Shown: positions 35,253-43,299 of the stretch, piece by piece
How the letters are laid out: each line of letters begins with the position of its first letter
How positions within the stretch are numbered: the first letter of the stretch is position 1
Source of the DNA: Nocardia concava NBRC 100430
GTDB taxonomy: Bacteria > Actinomycetota > Actinomycetes > Mycobacteriales > Mycobacteriaceae
Assembly (NCBI RefSeq): GCF_000308815.1
Contig: NZ_BAFX01000074.1
Location: 186,001-250,000, forward strand
Reading direction: 5' to 3'
Length of the DNA stretch: 64,000 nt
Notes under the pieces: generated by a model
Seen by the model: only the letters and a program-made list of their open reading frames with translations
The model's database searches: none
What the model was told of the DNA's origin: nothing
Made by a program: the position numbers and the translations under genes

Positions 35253-36056
35253 ATGGCGATTCACCGCGTCCTCATCACCGGCGCGGCGGGCAATCTCGGA
35301 CGGCTCATGCGCCCGCGACTGGCCCGCCCCGATCGGGTACTGCGGCTGCTGGATCTGGCGCCGCTGGATCCACCCGCACCCGGTGAGCGGGTCGAGACCG
35401 TCACCGGTTCGCTCACCGATCCCGATGTCATGGCCGCGGCCTGCGCCGACGTCGACGCGATCATCCATCTGGGCGGCATCAGCCGCGAGGACGACTGGTC
35501 ACGCATCCTCGAGGTCAATATCGACGGCACCCACACCGTGCTCGAGGCCGCCCGCGCGGCCGGAGTGCGAAAAGTGGTGCTGGCCTCCAGCAATCACGCG
35601 GTCGGCTACCGCCGGATCGGGGAGGCCGGACCGGACGGACTACCCGGCGAGAGCACCCCGCGCCCGGACACCTACTACGGCGTCAGCAAGGCGGCCCTAG
35701 AAGCGCTGGGCAGCCTCTACCACGAACGATTCGGAATCGACGTGTCCTGCTTGCGGATCGGCAGCTGCTTCGACAAGCCCGCCGACGTACGGCAGCTGTC
35801 GCTGTGGATGTCGCCCGACGATTGCGCACGCCTGCTCGAGGCATGCCTGGCCACCGAACGGCCCGGCTACCGGGTGATGTGGGGCGTCTCGGCGAATACC
35901 CGTGCGGTGGTGTCACTTCGGGAAGCGGAAGCCATCGGCTATCACAGCCTCGACGATGCCGAGCGCTTCGCCGACCAGGTACCGGCCGGCGAATTGCCCG
36001 AGCACATCGGCGGCGCGTTCCTGGAAACCCCGCTGGGACAGGCGAATCCGCTCTGA
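35253..36056 (+). CDS. udh: Uronate dehydrogenase (NAD-dependent, SDR-type)
   Basis: Protein of 267 residues, the length of known uronate dehydrogenases. It oxidises the C1 of D-glucuronate or D-galacturonate to the aldaro-lactone. Seen: ITGAAGNLGRLMRPRLARPD, HLGGISREDDWSRILEVNID, the catalytic Ser in VLASSNHAVGYRR and Tyr-x3-Lys in DTYYGVSKAALE. The ASSNHAVG stretch and lack of a sugar-nucleotide region are typical of Udh rather than epimerases. AAGGAG lies just upstream of the ATG. It is the entry step of the pathway in this cluster. Confidence 0.88.
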   Translation: MAIHRVLITGAAGNLGRLMRPRLARPDRVLRLLDLAPLDPPAPGERVETVTGSLTDPDVMAAACADVDAIIHLGGISREDDWSRILEVNIDGTHTVLEAARAAGVRKVVLASSNHAVGYRRIGEAGPDGLPGESTPRPDTYYGVSKAALEALGSLYHERFGIDVSCLRIGSCFDKPADVRQLSLWMSPDDCARLLEACLATERPGYRVMWGVSANTRAVVSLREAEAIGYHSLDDAERFADQVPAGELPEHIGGAFLETPLGQANPL

Positions 36057-36081
36057 GCGTTCACATCCGTGAACGCATGAG

Positions 36082-36102
36082 CTGATACCGAACGAGCATC
36101 GG
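36082..36102. promoter_or_regulatory. Operator 2 of the uronate cluster (upstream of the transporter)
   Basis: CTGATAC-N7-GCATCGG copies the element at 34306-34326 (same arms except one base in the first, same spacer length). It lies 74 bp before the transporter start codon and just upstream of a TATTGT box (36109-36114) that could be the -10. Confidence 0.65.
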
Positions 36103-36175
36103 AATCTGTATTGTGTTCGCCTTTCGAGCATGTGAGCCTGGGCACACTCGTTTGGCAGTAAAGGAAGCATCTCCC

Positions 36176-37564
36176 ATGCAGCAGTCGGCAACGACGCCCG
36201 CTCAGCGACGGCGGATCAGCGTCTCCTCCCTGTATTTCTTCGGAGCGCTCGGCGGCATTCTGTTCGGCTACGACCTCGGCGTCATCTCCGGTGTCCTGTT
36301 GTTCATCGTGAAGCCGTGGCACCTGGACTCTTTCGCCAAGGGCGTGATCGGCGGCTCGCTCGCGGCGGGCGCGGTGTTCGGCGCCATGATCGCCGGTCGG
36401 CTCGCCGACCGCTACGGCCGCCGCCCCACCATCATGGTGGCCGCGGTCATCTTCACCGTCGCCGTACTGGCCTGCGCGTTCGCGCCGACCTATCCGATTC
36501 TGGTGGTGGCGAGGTTCGTTACCGGCATCGCGGTCGGTTGCTCATCGGCGACTGTGCCGATGTATCTGTCGGAACTCGCGCCCACTCGGGTGCGCGGCGC
36601 GCTGTCCACGTTGAATCAGTTGATGATCGTGTCGGGCATTCTCATCGCCTACATCGTCGACTGGGCGTTGAGCGGTTCGGGCAACTGGCGGTTGATGTTC
36701 GGGCTGGCCGCGGTGCCCGCGGTGATCCTGTTCTTCGGGCTGTTCACGCTGCCGGAGACGCCGCGCTGGCTGGTCAAGGCCGGTCGCGAGGAGGAAGCCC
36801 GGCTGGTCTTGGAGCAGACTCATCGCAACGAGGACCCCGACGCCGAGCTGGAGGGCATCCGGGAGGTCATCCGCCTCGACGGCGAGCAGCGCGGGCGGCT
36901 GCGCGATCTCACCACCCGCTGGGCGCGCCCGGCGCTGGTGGTGGCGCTCATCCTCGCGATCGGCCAGCAGTTCGCCGGTACCAATGCGGTGAACCTGTAC
37001 GCGCCGGACATGTTCAAGCAGTTGGGATTCGGCACCGGGAACGCGCTGTTCGCCTCGACCGTCATGGGCACCGTGAAGCTGATCTTCACCGCCTGGGTGT
37101 TCCTGATGGTGGACCGCTGGGGCCGGAAACCGTTGCTGCTGCTGGGCAATGTGATCATGGCGCTGTCGCTGTTCTCGCTGGGGCTCACCGTGCTGACCAT
37201 GGGCAAGGGCACCGGAACCGGCATCGTCACGCTGATCGTGCTCAACCTGTACTGGGTGGGCTACGAATTGGGCTGGGGCGCTGTGGTGTGGGTGATGATC
37301 GCGGAGATCTTCCCGTTGCGGATCCGCGGCATCGGCACGGCCACCGCCTCGACGGTGCTGTGGGCGGCGACGTTCGCCATCACCTTCCTGTTCCCGGTGA
37401 TGAGCGATCCGAAGCATCTGGGATTGGCGTACTCGGCGTGGATCTTCGCGGCGGTCAGCGTGGTGCTGTTCGTGCTGGTGCGGCGGTTCGTGCCGGAGAC
37501 CAAGGGGCGCAGCCTGGAAGAGATCGAACTGGATCTGCGGGCGCGCGCGGGACGGCTGGGATGA
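36176..37564 (+). CDS. MFS sugar-proton symporter
   Basis: Protein of 462 residues, 12 helices, sugar-porter family. It begins with the family signature GALGGILFGYDLGVISGVLL. Others are GRLADRYGRRPTIM, LPETPRWLVKAGREEEA, QQFAGTNAVNLYAPDMF and the C-terminal ETKGRSLEEIE. In this neighbourhood it most likely imports a hexuronate or its precursor. The ATG at 36176 has GGAAG upstream; extension to 36113 is possible but unlikely. It overlaps the lactonase gene by 4 nt. Confidence 0.92.
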   Translation: MQQSATTPAQRRRISVSSLYFFGALGGILFGYDLGVISGVLLFIVKPWHLDSFAKGVIGGSLAAGAVFGAMIAGRLADRYGRRPTIMVAAVIFTVAVLACAFAPTYPILVVARFVTGIAVGCSSATVPMYLSELAPTRVRGALSTLNQLMIVSGILIAYIVDWALSGSGNWRLMFGLAAVPAVILFFGLFTLPETPRWLVKAGREEEARLVLEQTHRNEDPDAELEGIREVIRLDGEQRGRLRDLTTRWARPALVVALILAIGQQFAGTNAVNLYAPDMFKQLGFGTGNALFASTVMGTVKLIFTAWVFLMVDRWGRKPLLLLGNVIMALSLFSLGLTVLTMGKGTGTGIVTLIVLNLYWVGYELGWGAVVWVMIAEIFPLRIRGIGTATASTVLWAATFAITFLFPVMSDPKHLGLAYSAWIFAAVSVVLFVLVRRFVPETKGRSLEEIELDLRARAGRLG

Positions 37565-38562
37565 CGGTCGCGTACGTGTCCAATGCGGACAGCGGCGAGA
37601 TCTCGGTCTTGCGGCTGTCCGCGGAGGGCAGCTTGGAGCCGGTGCAGACGGTGGCCGTCGGCGGCACGGTGATGCCGCTGACGGTCAGCCCCGACCACCG
37701 TCGCCTCTACGCGTCGGTGCGGTCGATGCCGTGGTCGGTTGTCTGCTTCGAGATTCACTCGGGCACGGGCGAATTGCGGGAGCAGGCGACCGTGCCGATG
37801 CTGGACAACATGGCCTACGTGTCGACCGACGGCAGCGGGCGTTACCTGCTCGCCGCGTCCTACACGGGAAATGTCGTCTCGATCAACGCGATCGGCGCGG
37901 ACGGCATCGTGGCCGCGGACCCGATCGACGTACTTGGAACACCCCCGCACGCGCACTCGATCATCACCGATCCCTCCGACCGGTACCTGTTCGCGGCGGC
38001 ATTGGGCGGAGATGCCGTGCTGCAGTATCGATTCGATGCGCACACCGGCCGGGCCACCCCGAACGATCCGCCATCCGTGGCCACGAAACCCGGTGCCGGG
38101 CCACGGCATCTGGTGTTCCATCCGAACGGCCGGCTGGTCTACGTCGCCAACGAGCTGGACGGCACTGTCGGCGGCTACGAATTCGATTCCGAGACCGGGC
38201 TTCTCGCGCCGATCGACACCGTCTCGGTATTGCCCGCGGGTGGATTCGACCCCTGGACGGCCGAGGTGCGTCTCACCCCCGACGGGGAACTGCTCTACGT
38301 GTCCGAGCGGCGCTCCAGCAGCATCGCCGGATTCCGCGTGGACCAGGCCACCGGCGCGCTGACACCGCTCGGCCACACCCCGACCGAAGCCTGCCCGCGC
38401 GGCATGGGAATCGATCCCACCGGCCGCTACCTGCTTGCCGCGGGCCAGGAATCGCATGCGGTAGCGTCGTACGCGATCGACCCCGACAGCGGTGCACTAC
38501 ACGTGGTGGATCGCCGCACGGTGGGCCGGAATCCGAACTGGGTGGAACTGGTGGCGATATGA
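37561..38562 (+). CDS. Beta-propeller lactonase (Pgl/YbhE family)
   Basis: Protein of 333 residues in repeated propeller blades (repeats such as TVSPDHRRLYASVRSMPWSV, VSTDGSGRYLLAASYTGNVV, VFHPNGRLVYVANELDGTVG, RLTPDGELLYVSERRSSSIA, GIDPTGRYLLAAGQESHAVA). This family includes 6-phosphogluconolactonase and lactonases for sugar-acid lactones. Here it would open the aldarolactone made by uronate dehydrogenase to the free aldarate. ATGA overlaps tie it to the transporter and epimerase genes. The substrate is inferred from context. Confidence 0.88.
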   Translation: MTVAYVSNADSGEISVLRLSAEGSLEPVQTVAVGGTVMPLTVSPDHRRLYASVRSMPWSVVCFEIHSGTGELREQATVPMLDNMAYVSTDGSGRYLLAASYTGNVVSINAIGADGIVAADPIDVLGTPPHAHSIITDPSDRYLFAAALGGDAVLQYRFDAHTGRATPNDPPSVATKPGAGPRHLVFHPNGRLVYVANELDGTVGGYEFDSETGLLAPIDTVSVLPAGGFDPWTAEVRLTPDGELLYVSERRSSSIAGFRVDQATGALTPLGHTPTEACPRGMGIDPTGRYLLAAGQESHAVASYAIDPDSGALHVVDRRTVGRNPNWVELVAI

Positions 38563-39353
38563 CGGACCGAGACCTGGAACTGCATGCGGGCGACGCTCTG
38601 CTGACCGTCGATGTGAGCACCGGCCGCATCGAGGCCCTGCGCCTGCGCGACTCGGAGCTCCTGCGCCGCGGCGCACACTTCGGCAGCTTCCCGATGGCCC
38701 CGTGGTGCGGCCGCCTCCGCGACGGCATCCTGCACTGGAACGGTCAGGAGTACCACTTCCCGCGCAATGCCGAACCTCACGCCATTCACGGCACCGTACG
38801 CGATCACCCGTGGGAAGTGCTGCGCCACACCGACACCGAACTGCTCCTGGCCCAGGACCTGCGCGCCCCCTGGCCGTTCCCGGGCCGCGTCACCCAGTCG
38901 TTCACCCTGTCCGATACCGCGCTCGATTTCCACATGACCGTCGAGGCCACCGCCGAACCCTTTCCGGCCCAGGTCGGCTGGCACCCCTGGTTCGAGCGCC
39001 GTCTCACCCCGGACGGCAAGGACCTGGAGCTGTCCTTCACCCCGTCCTGGCAGGAACGCCGCGCCCCCGACCACCTCCCCGACGGCACCCGCATCCCTCC
39101 GCGGCCCGGCCCTTGGGACGACTGCTTCGGCATGCCCGACGGCGTCCACGTCACCGTCACCTGGCCGGGCGCAATAGAACTGACCATCACCAGCCCGCTG
39201 CACTGGGTGGTGGTCTACGACGAACCCGCCGAAACCGTCTGCGTGGAACCCCAATCCGGCCCGCCCGACGGGCTGAACACCCTGCCCGAAGCGGTGTCTC
39301 CGGGCACTCCGCTCACCGGCGCCGCCCGCTGGAACTGGCGCTACCTAGATTGA
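38559..39353 (+). CDS. Aldose 1-epimerase (mutarotase) family protein
   Basis: Protein of 264 residues with the mutarotase fold. Substrate-binding residues are in MAPWCGRLRDGILHWNGQEY, HAIHGTVRDHPW (His) and GWHPWFERRL (His), and the catalytic Glu in VCVEPQSGPPDGLNT. It interconverts alpha and beta anomers of sugars, which would supply uronate dehydrogenase with the correct anomer. Its start overlaps the lactonase stop, so it belongs to the same operon. Confidence 0.9.
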   Translation: MTDRDLELHAGDALLTVDVSTGRIEALRLRDSELLRRGAHFGSFPMAPWCGRLRDGILHWNGQEYHFPRNAEPHAIHGTVRDHPWEVLRHTDTELLLAQDLRAPWPFPGRVTQSFTLSDTALDFHMTVEATAEPFPAQVGWHPWFERRLTPDGKDLELSFTPSWQERRAPDHLPDGTRIPPRPGPWDDCFGMPDGVHVTVTWPGAIELTITSPLHWVVVYDEPAETVCVEPQSGPPDGLNTLPEAVSPGTPLTGAARWNWRYLD

Positions 39354-39437
39354 AATGAAACGTGTTCACATAAGCGGGTTTTCGGCTAGCCTCCCTGCCA
39401 TCGCATTCGGTGAGAGTGTTCGGAGAGAGGATCGTCG

Positions 39438-39665
39438 ATGAGAAGCCTTGTGTTGAAAGCGTGTACGGTCGCGGCCATCGCCACCGGGGTCGGTGCCGCA
39501 CCGGCCATGGCCGCGCCGCTGGAGTTGCAGCCCGCCGCGCCCGGTACCGCGGAGCTGGCTCCGGTGGCCGGGCTGGTTCCTGACACCGGATCCTCCGGAG
39601 TGATGAACACGATCACTTGCGGGCTGAAGAGCCTCTCGGCGTCCATGCCCTGCCTCTACACCTAG
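39438..39665 (+). CDS. Small secreted protein, unknown function
   Basis: Protein of 75 residues: a signal peptide (LVLKACTVAAIATGVGAAPA, cleavage probably after AMA) and a mature part of about 47 residues, Ala/Pro/Leu-rich, with two Cys near the end (NTITCGLKSLSASMPCLYT) that could form a disulfide. GGAGAGAGGA precedes the ATG. No family recognised. It lies alone before ureF. Confidence 0.75.
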   Translation: MRSLVLKACTVAAIATGVGAAPAMAAPLELQPAAPGTAELAPVAGLVPDTGSSGVMNTITCGLKSLSASMPCLYT

Positions 39666-39712
39666 AGCGCCCGCCTTTAGGATCGGGCCATGCGGAAACC
39701 GGAGGTGGCCCG

Positions 39713-40345
39713 ATGAGCCTGGCGACACTGCTCACCCTCGCCGATTCGCGGTTGCCGATCGGCGGGCATGTGCATTCGGGCGGGGTGGAAGAGGCCGTGG
39801 CCTCCGGGTTGTTGCGTGACGTGACCACCGTCGAGCTCTATCTGCGCCGACGCGTCCGCACCTCGGGACTGGTCGCGGCCTCCCTCGCCGCGGCCGTCAC
39901 CTCCGGCGCGCTCGATCCGGCTCTGGCCGAGCTGGAGGCCGATGCGCGCACCCCGTCGCCGTCGGCTCGTACGGCCTCGCGCGCCCAGGGGCGCGGGCTG
40001 CTGCGTCTGGCCAAACAGGTGTGGCCGCAGGGTGATTGGCTTCCCCTCGGCCTGCGGCCGCACCTGTCCACCGTGTTCGGGATGGTGGGCCGGGTCTGTG
40101 GCGCGTCGCCCGAGGACATCGCGTCGGTGACCGTGTACACGACCATGACCGGTGCGGCCACCGCCGCCCAGCGACTGCTCGCGCTCGATCCCGCGGCCGT
40201 GGCGGCCTGCACCATCCGGCTCGCCGAGGTCTGCGACAGCACCGCCCGCGAGGCCGCCAAAGCGCTTGCCGCGCTCTCCGATCCGCTGCAGGACGTGCTG
40301 GCCGAACGCCACCTGCGCCGGGAGATGCCGCTGTTCGCGTCGTAG
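39713..40345 (+). CDS. ureF: Urease accessory protein UreF
   Basis: Protein of 210 residues, helical, needed with UreG and UreD for nickel loading of UreC. Family signs: LLTLADSRLPIGGHVHSGGV at the start, and RAQGRGLLRLAKQVWPQGDW and HLSTVFGMVGRVCGASPEDI in the middle, matching the YTTMTGAATAAQRLLALDP region. The ATG at 39713 has GGAGGTGG 5 nt upstream. It follows an accessory region 31 kb after ureC; there is no ureE gene nearby. Confidence 0.93.
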   Translation: MSLATLLTLADSRLPIGGHVHSGGVEEAVASGLLRDVTTVELYLRRRVRTSGLVAASLAAAVTSGALDPALAELEADARTPSPSARTASRAQGRGLLRLAKQVWPQGDWLPLGLRPHLSTVFGMVGRVCGASPEDIASVTVYTTMTGAATAAQRLLALDPAAVAACTIRLAEVCDSTAREAAKALAALSDPLQDVLAERHLRREMPLFAS

Positions 40346-40411
40346 CAGGTCGCGGGGCTGGTTACATCGGGTTTACACCGCTGGGCCAGGATGAGGTGGA
40401 AAGGAGCGAAC

Positions 40412-41143
40412 ATGCCACCTCACCTCATCGACGGGGAACCGCACGATCACAGCCACGACCGCCCCAAGCGGGAGCGGACGCCGGGGGAGCCGCTCCGGAT
40501 CGGGATCGGCGGACCGGTCGGATCGGGGAAGACCGCGTTGACGGCCGCCCTGTGCCGGCAGCTGCGCGACGAACTGTCGCTCGCGGTCCTGACCAATGAC
40601 ATCTACACCACCGAGGACGCGGACTTCCTGCGCCGGAACGCGGTGCTGCCGGACGAGCGGATCACCGCGGTCCAGACCGGCGGGTGCCCGCACACCGCCA
40701 TTCGCGATGACATCACCGCGAACCTCGACGCCATCGACGACCTGATCGAGGCGAACCCGCCGCTGGATCTGATCCTGGTGGAGTCGGGCGGCGACAACCT
40801 GACCGCCACCTTCTCCTCGGGTCTGATCGACGCCCAGATCTTCGTGGTCGACGTCGCCGGTGGCGACAAGGTGCCGCGCAAGGGCGGCCCGGGTGTCACC
40901 TGGTCTGACCTCCTGGTCATCAACAAGACAGACCTCGCTCCCATGGTCGGCGCGGATCTGTCGGTGATGGACCGCGATTCGACCAAGGTCCGCGAGGGCC
41001 GCCCATTCGTGTTCACCTCCCTCACCGAGGACCCGGCGGCGACGCCGGTGCTGGCGTGGGTGCGCGAACAGCTGAAGCTGGCCGCCGAGCAGGATGCGGC
41101 GGGCACTTCCGAGCAGGGCACGGGCCTTGCCCATTCGCACTGA
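40412..41143 (+). CDS. ureG: Urease accessory GTPase UreG
   Basis: Protein of 243 residues, a SIMIBI GTPase that drives nickel transfer. G1 is [17 protein letters not shown], Mg region [18 protein letters not shown], the metal-site CPHT ([12 protein letters not shown]), G3-like [12 protein letters not shown] and G4 NKTDL. Both ends are His-rich ([10 protein letters not shown] and GLAHSH), which may bind nickel and make up for the lack of UreE. ATG at 40412 is preceded by AAAGGAG. ureD overlaps its end. Confidence 0.95.
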   Translation: MPPHLIDGEPHDHSHDRPKRERTPGEPLRIGIGGPVGSGKTALTAALCRQLRDELSLAVLTNDIYTTEDADFLRRNAVLPDERITAVQTGGCPHTAIRDDITANLDAIDDLIEANPPLDLILVESGGDNLTATFSSGLIDAQIFVVDVAGGDKVPRKGGPGVTWSDLLVINKTDLAPMVGADLSVMDRDSTKVREGRPFVFTSLTEDPAATPVLAWVREQLKLAAEQDAAGTSEQGTGLAHSH

Positions 41144-41783
41144 GTTACGGATCACCGCGACCGCCGGGGCGCTACCGCACATCCATGCGGTCGGCGGCCT
41201 GGCGGCGCGCCGCACCGGGATCGACACGGTGCACTTCATCGGCACCGCCGCAACACCTCTGGGCGGGGACGTGCTGGATATCGTTGTCTCCGTGGGCGCG
41301 GGCGCGCGCCTGGCCGTGCGCTCGGTCGCGGCCACCATCGCCCTGCCCGGCCGGGAGACACTGAAGTCCGTGGCCCACTGGCGATTCGAGGTCGCGGCGG
41401 GCGGCGAACTGGATTTCGATCCTGAGCCGACGGTTGTCGCGGGCGGAGCCGAGCACGAGACCTTCACCACCGTCCGGCTGGAAGAGGGTGCGCGCCTACA
41501 CCTCCGGGAGCGCGTCCAGATCGGTCGCACCGGCGAGGACCACGGCTACTGGAGCGGCGACCTGACCGCCGACGTCGGCCCGACCCCGCTGCTGCGGCAC
41601 CGCCTCGAACTCGGCGCGGACGCCCTCACCGACGACGCCTTGTCCAGCCCGCGCGCCCTGGAGAGCATCCTCACCTACCCCGACGACCGGCAATCGGAAA
41701 CCACCGGCCTGGACGAGGCCCTGCTCCCATTGGCCGCGGGCGGCACACTCTTCACGCGCACCGCCCGCCTGCTCACGGTCTGA
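41094..41783 (+). CDS. ureD: Urease accessory protein UreD
   Basis: Up to 229 residues. It acts as the scaffold that channels nickel into apo-urease. Family features: [20 protein letters not shown] at the start of the domain, a strand-rich core with [40 protein letters not shown] and [20 protein letters not shown]. The start is uncertain: ATG 41094 overlaps ureG by 50 nt; TTG 41127 gives a start closer to the family ([11 protein letters not shown]). The gene ends 24 bp before a hairpin that can terminate transcription from both sides. Confidence 0.9.
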   Translation: MRRALPSRARALPIRTELRITATAGALPHIHAVGGLAARRTGIDTVHFIGTAATPLGGDVLDIVVSVGAGARLAVRSVAATIALPGRETLKSVAHWRFEVAAGGELDFDPEPTVVAGGAEHETFTTVRLEEGARLHLRERVQIGRTGEDHGYWSGDLTADVGPTPLLRHRLELGADALTDDALSSPRALESILTYPDDRQSETTGLDEALLPLAAGGTLFTRTARLLTV

Positions 41784-41806
41784 TCGCCCGGGCTCCCGGA
41801 AATGCC

Positions 41807-41839
41807 GCCGGGCGGCACGCTGTTCGCGTACCGCCCGGT
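41807..41839. terminator. Candidate bidirectional terminator between ureD and sdaA
   Basis: Stem of GCCGGGCGGCACGC (41807-41820) with GCGTACCGCCCGGT (41826-41839), one mismatch and one G-U pair, loop TGTTC. It lies between the convergent ureD and serine deaminase genes. No T-run, as is frequent in GC-rich actinobacteria. Confidence 0.5.
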
Positions 41840-41871
41840 TGTCACGTCGATGGCTTGTGGCCGAACGACTC

Positions 41872-43254
41872 TCAGCACTCGGTGAGGTTCACGGCGAGTC
41901 CGCCGCGGGCCGTTTCCTTGTACTTGACGCTCATGTCGGCGCCGGTTTCCTTCATGGTCTTGATGACCTCGTCGAGGGAGACCTTGTGGGTGCCGTCGCC
42001 GCGCATGGCCATGCGGGCGGCGGTGACGGCCTTGACCGCGGCCATGCCGTTGCGTTCGATGCAGGGGATCTGGACCAGGCCGCCGACCGGGTCGCAGGTC
42101 AGGCCGAGGTTGTGTTCCATGCCGATCTCGGCGGCGTTCTCGACCTGTTCGGGGGTGCCGCCGATGGCCTCGGCGAACGCGCCCGCGGCCATCGAGCATG
42201 CGGACCCGACCTCACCCTGGCAGCCGACCTCGGCGCCGGAGAGCGACGCGTTCTCCTTGATGAGCATGCCGATCGCCCCTGCGGTGAGCAGGAATCGGAT
42301 GATGCCCTCCTCATCGGCGCCGGGCACGAAGTTGACGTAGTGCGAGAGCACCGCGGGCAGCACCCCGGCCGCGCCGTTGGTGGGCGCGGTGACGACGCGC
42401 CCACCCGCCGCGTTCTCCTCGTTGACCGCCATAGCGTAGATGGTCGTCCACTCGGTGCGGTGCATCATCGGATCGCCCTCGGCGCGCAACTGCCGGGCCG
42501 AGGTGGCCGCGCGGCGGCGCACCTCCAGCCCGCCGGGCAGAATCCCCTCACGATTCAGCCCGCGGTTGACGCACTCCCGCATGACGTTCCAGATCTCTAG
42601 CAGCCCGGTGCGGATCTCCGCTTCACTGCGCCAAGCCTTCTCGTTCTCCATCATGAGAGAGGAGATCGAAAGCCCGGTCTCACGAGCGTGCTTCAGCAAC
42701 TGCGCGCCGCTGCTGAACGGGTAGGCCAGCACCGTGGTGTCGTCCTTGTCGGGATCGGCGCACACCGAGTCCTCGTCCACCACGAACCCGCCGCCGACCG
42801 AGTAGTACGTCTTCTCCAGCAACGGAATCCCATCGCGGTCGTAGGCGAACAGCGTCATCGCATTGGCGTGGTACGGCAGCGCGCGCCGCATGTGCAGGAT
42901 GAGCTGGGTCGGCTCGTCGAACGGAATCTCGTGCGTATCACCGATCTCGGTGCCCAGCAGCCGCAGCCGCTTGGTGCGGCGGATGCGCGCCACATCCTCA
43001 TCGGCGACATCCGGATCGATGGTGCTGGGGGAGTGACCCTCCAGCCCGAGCAGCACCGCCTTGGGGGTGGCGTGGCCGCGGCCGGTCGCACCGAGCGAAC
43101 CGAACAGTTCGACGCGGACCGAGGCGGTCTGGGACAGCAGGCCGTCTTCCTTCAGGCGGTTGGCGAAGAACTGCGCCGCGCGCATCGGGCCGACAGTGTG
43201 CGAGGAGGAGGGGCCGATACCGATGGAGAAGAAATCGAAGACTGAGAGTGCCAT
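41872..43254 (-). CDS. sdaA: L-serine ammonia-lyase (single-chain, iron-sulfur)
   Basis: Protein of 460 residues. It deaminates L-serine to pyruvate and ammonia using a [4Fe-4S] cluster. The N-terminal part has the conserved [20 protein letters not shown]; the C-terminal part holds the cluster Cys residues in [17 protein letters not shown] and [19 protein letters not shown]. The ending TECG-like NLTEC is the C-terminal Cys tail that occupies the active site. It lies 45 bp after an amino-acid permease gene, and the two probably form one unit for serine uptake and use. Confidence 0.95.
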   Translation of the reverse strand: MALSVFDFFSIGIGPSSSHTVGPMRAAQFFANRLKEDGLLSQTASVRVELFGSLGATGRGHATPKAVLLGLEGHSPSTIDPDVADEDVARIRRTKRLRLLGTEIGDTHEIPFDEPTQLILHMRRALPYHANAMTLFAYDRDGIPLLEKTYYSVGGGFVVDEDSVCADPDKDDTTVLAYPFSSGAQLLKHARETGLSISSLMMENEKAWRSEAEIRTGLLEIWNVMRECVNRGLNREGILPGGLEVRRRAATSARQLRAEGDPMMHRTEWTTIYAMAVNEENAAGGRVVTAPTNGAAGVLPAVLSHYVNFVPGADEEGIIRFLLTAGAIGMLIKENASLSGAEVGCQGEVGSACSMAAGAFAEAIGGTPEQVENAAEIGMEHNLGLTCDPVGGLVQIPCIERNGMAAVKAVTAARMAMRGDGTHKVSLDEVIKTMKETGADMSVKYKETARGGLAVNLTEC

Positions 43255-43299
43255 GACCAGACCTTTGACTGCTCGGGCTTTGGATGGGGGACGGATTGA

